Origin: CAZFUY01 sp964522445
Lineage (GTDB): Bacteria; Pseudomonadota; Gammaproteobacteria; SZUA-229
Length of the DNA stretch: 6,376 nucleotides
Assembly (NCBI GenBank): GCA_964522445.1
Contig: CAZFUY010000135.1
Location: 1 to 6,376 of the forward strand
Direction: 5' to 3'
In this document: piece by piece, positions 5,987 to 6,376 of the stretch
Layout: every line of letters starts with the position of its first letter
Numbering within the stretch: the stretch's first letter is position 1
Translations under genes and position numbers: made by a program
The notes under the pieces: generated by a model
Seen by the model: only the letters and a program-made list of their open reading frames with translations
Told to the model about the DNA's origin: nothing
Databases searched by the model: none

Positions 5987-6376
5987 CTAAGCGGCATTCT
6001 GAGTGCGACGACGATTCTGTGATGATTTATTTTGGGACTGCCCCTGATTTTTTGAACGCCCCTTATAAGGTGAGTTCTGGTTGTTACGACTAGACGCAGA
6101 TTTATTTCCCGCTGGTTTTCTTCGAGAAGATTTTCCAGAACCCTGCTGTTGTCTACCGCCGCGACCATTAACTATAGGTTCTGCTTTGATAGATGGATCA
6201 GGTTCAAAATTATCTATAACTACTTTAGGAATATCGCATTTCATAAGACCTTCGATACCTTTAAGTAATTTCAGCTCATCGACACACACAAGTGACATGG
6301 CTTCACCTTCATTGCCAGCACGACCGGTGCGGCCAATACGGTGAACATAATCTTCAGCGACATTGGGTAATTCATA
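5987..6376 (-). CDS. rhlE: ATP-dependent DEAD-box RNA helicase RhlE, C-terminal part
   Basis: Only the last 129 residues are in the window; the gene begins beyond position 6376. The visible part starts in the second RecA-like domain with YELPNVAEDYVHRIGRTGRAG, which contains helicase motif VI (HRIGRTGRAG, about visible residues 12-21, with the arginines that contact ATP). It continues with EAMSLVCVDELKLL and the RhlE-type segment FEPDPSIKAEPIVNGRGG. The rest is a low-complexity tail of about 55 residues rich in Gln, Asn, Ser, Arg and Lys (RRKPAGNKSASSRNNQ and so on, ending NRRRTQNAA), expected to be disordered and to bind RNA. RhlE unwinds short RNA duplexes and is linked to ribosome assembly and RNA decay, often in the cold. 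The downstream partner on the same strand is ybiT. An ATG at 6298 is internal, not the start. Confidence 0.93.
   Translation of the reverse strand, partial: YELPNVAEDYVHRIGRTGRAGNEGEAMSLVCVDELKLLKGIEGLMKCDIPKVVIDNFEPDPSIKAEPIVNGRGGRQQQGSGKSSRRKPAGNKSASSRNNQNSPYKGRSKNQGQSQNKSSQNRRRTQNAA

Noticed and set aside
6081..6344. Plus-strand and second minus-strand frames over the rhlE tail.
   Set aside because: The low-complexity tail of RhlE keeps other frames open by composition; the RhlE frame itself carries motif VI and the conserved EPDPSIKAEPI segment.
1..6376. CRISPR array, tRNA or rRNA genes, known riboswitches.
   Set aside because: I saw no regularly spaced direct-repeat series, no tRNA-like cloverleaf with TTCRA arm in the intergenic spaces, no rRNA sequence and no recognisable riboswitch core.

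Overview
The window looks like a piece of a low-GC gammaproteobacterial chromosome from a draft assembly. The evidence is the close match of two genes to enterobacterial YbiT and to RhlE, an MtfA-family peptidase and an ArfB ribosome-rescue factor, all AT-rich in codon use. I cannot name a genus. A run of exactly 100 N (3698-3797) is an assembly gap placeholder, and it cuts the 3' ends of two convergent genes.

Layout. Positions 12-425 hold two small, closely spaced plus-strand genes. The first is unknown; the second has a pattern like a lone DnaT-type DNA-binding domain. A short hairpin overlaps the second stop codon. Convergent to them, 525-1343 (minus) is a membrane-anchored zinc peptidase of the MtfA/M90 family. 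The 310-base gap at 1344-1653 is not empty. It holds a decayed copy of the first small gene (about 1404-1490), a short direct-repeat block (1502-1560) and a strong palindrome (1561-1600) that resembles the end of an IS200/IS605-type element. Next come a small two-helix membrane protein (1654-1932, GTG start) and a membrane-anchored FMN/iron-sulfur glutamate-synthase-domain protein (from 2161, running into the gap).

Beyond the gap everything is on the minus strand: arfB (4180 down to the gap), the ABC-F translation factor ybiT (5947-4331) and the C-terminal third or so of the DEAD-box RNA helicase rhlE (6376-5987, start outside the window). The three fit one theme, RNA remodelling and ribosome rescue or stall relief. 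Only rhlE and ybiT, 39 bases apart with no visible terminator between them, look co-transcribed. The 150-base spacer between ybiT and arfB carries what look like remnants of dispersed repeats.

I see no clear new multi-gene system. The most unusual part is the left end, where a full and a decayed copy of an unknown small gene flank the mtfA-like gene, with repeat or mobile-element traces beside the decayed copy. The long plus-strand frame read across the N run (to 3966) and its shadows are artefacts.
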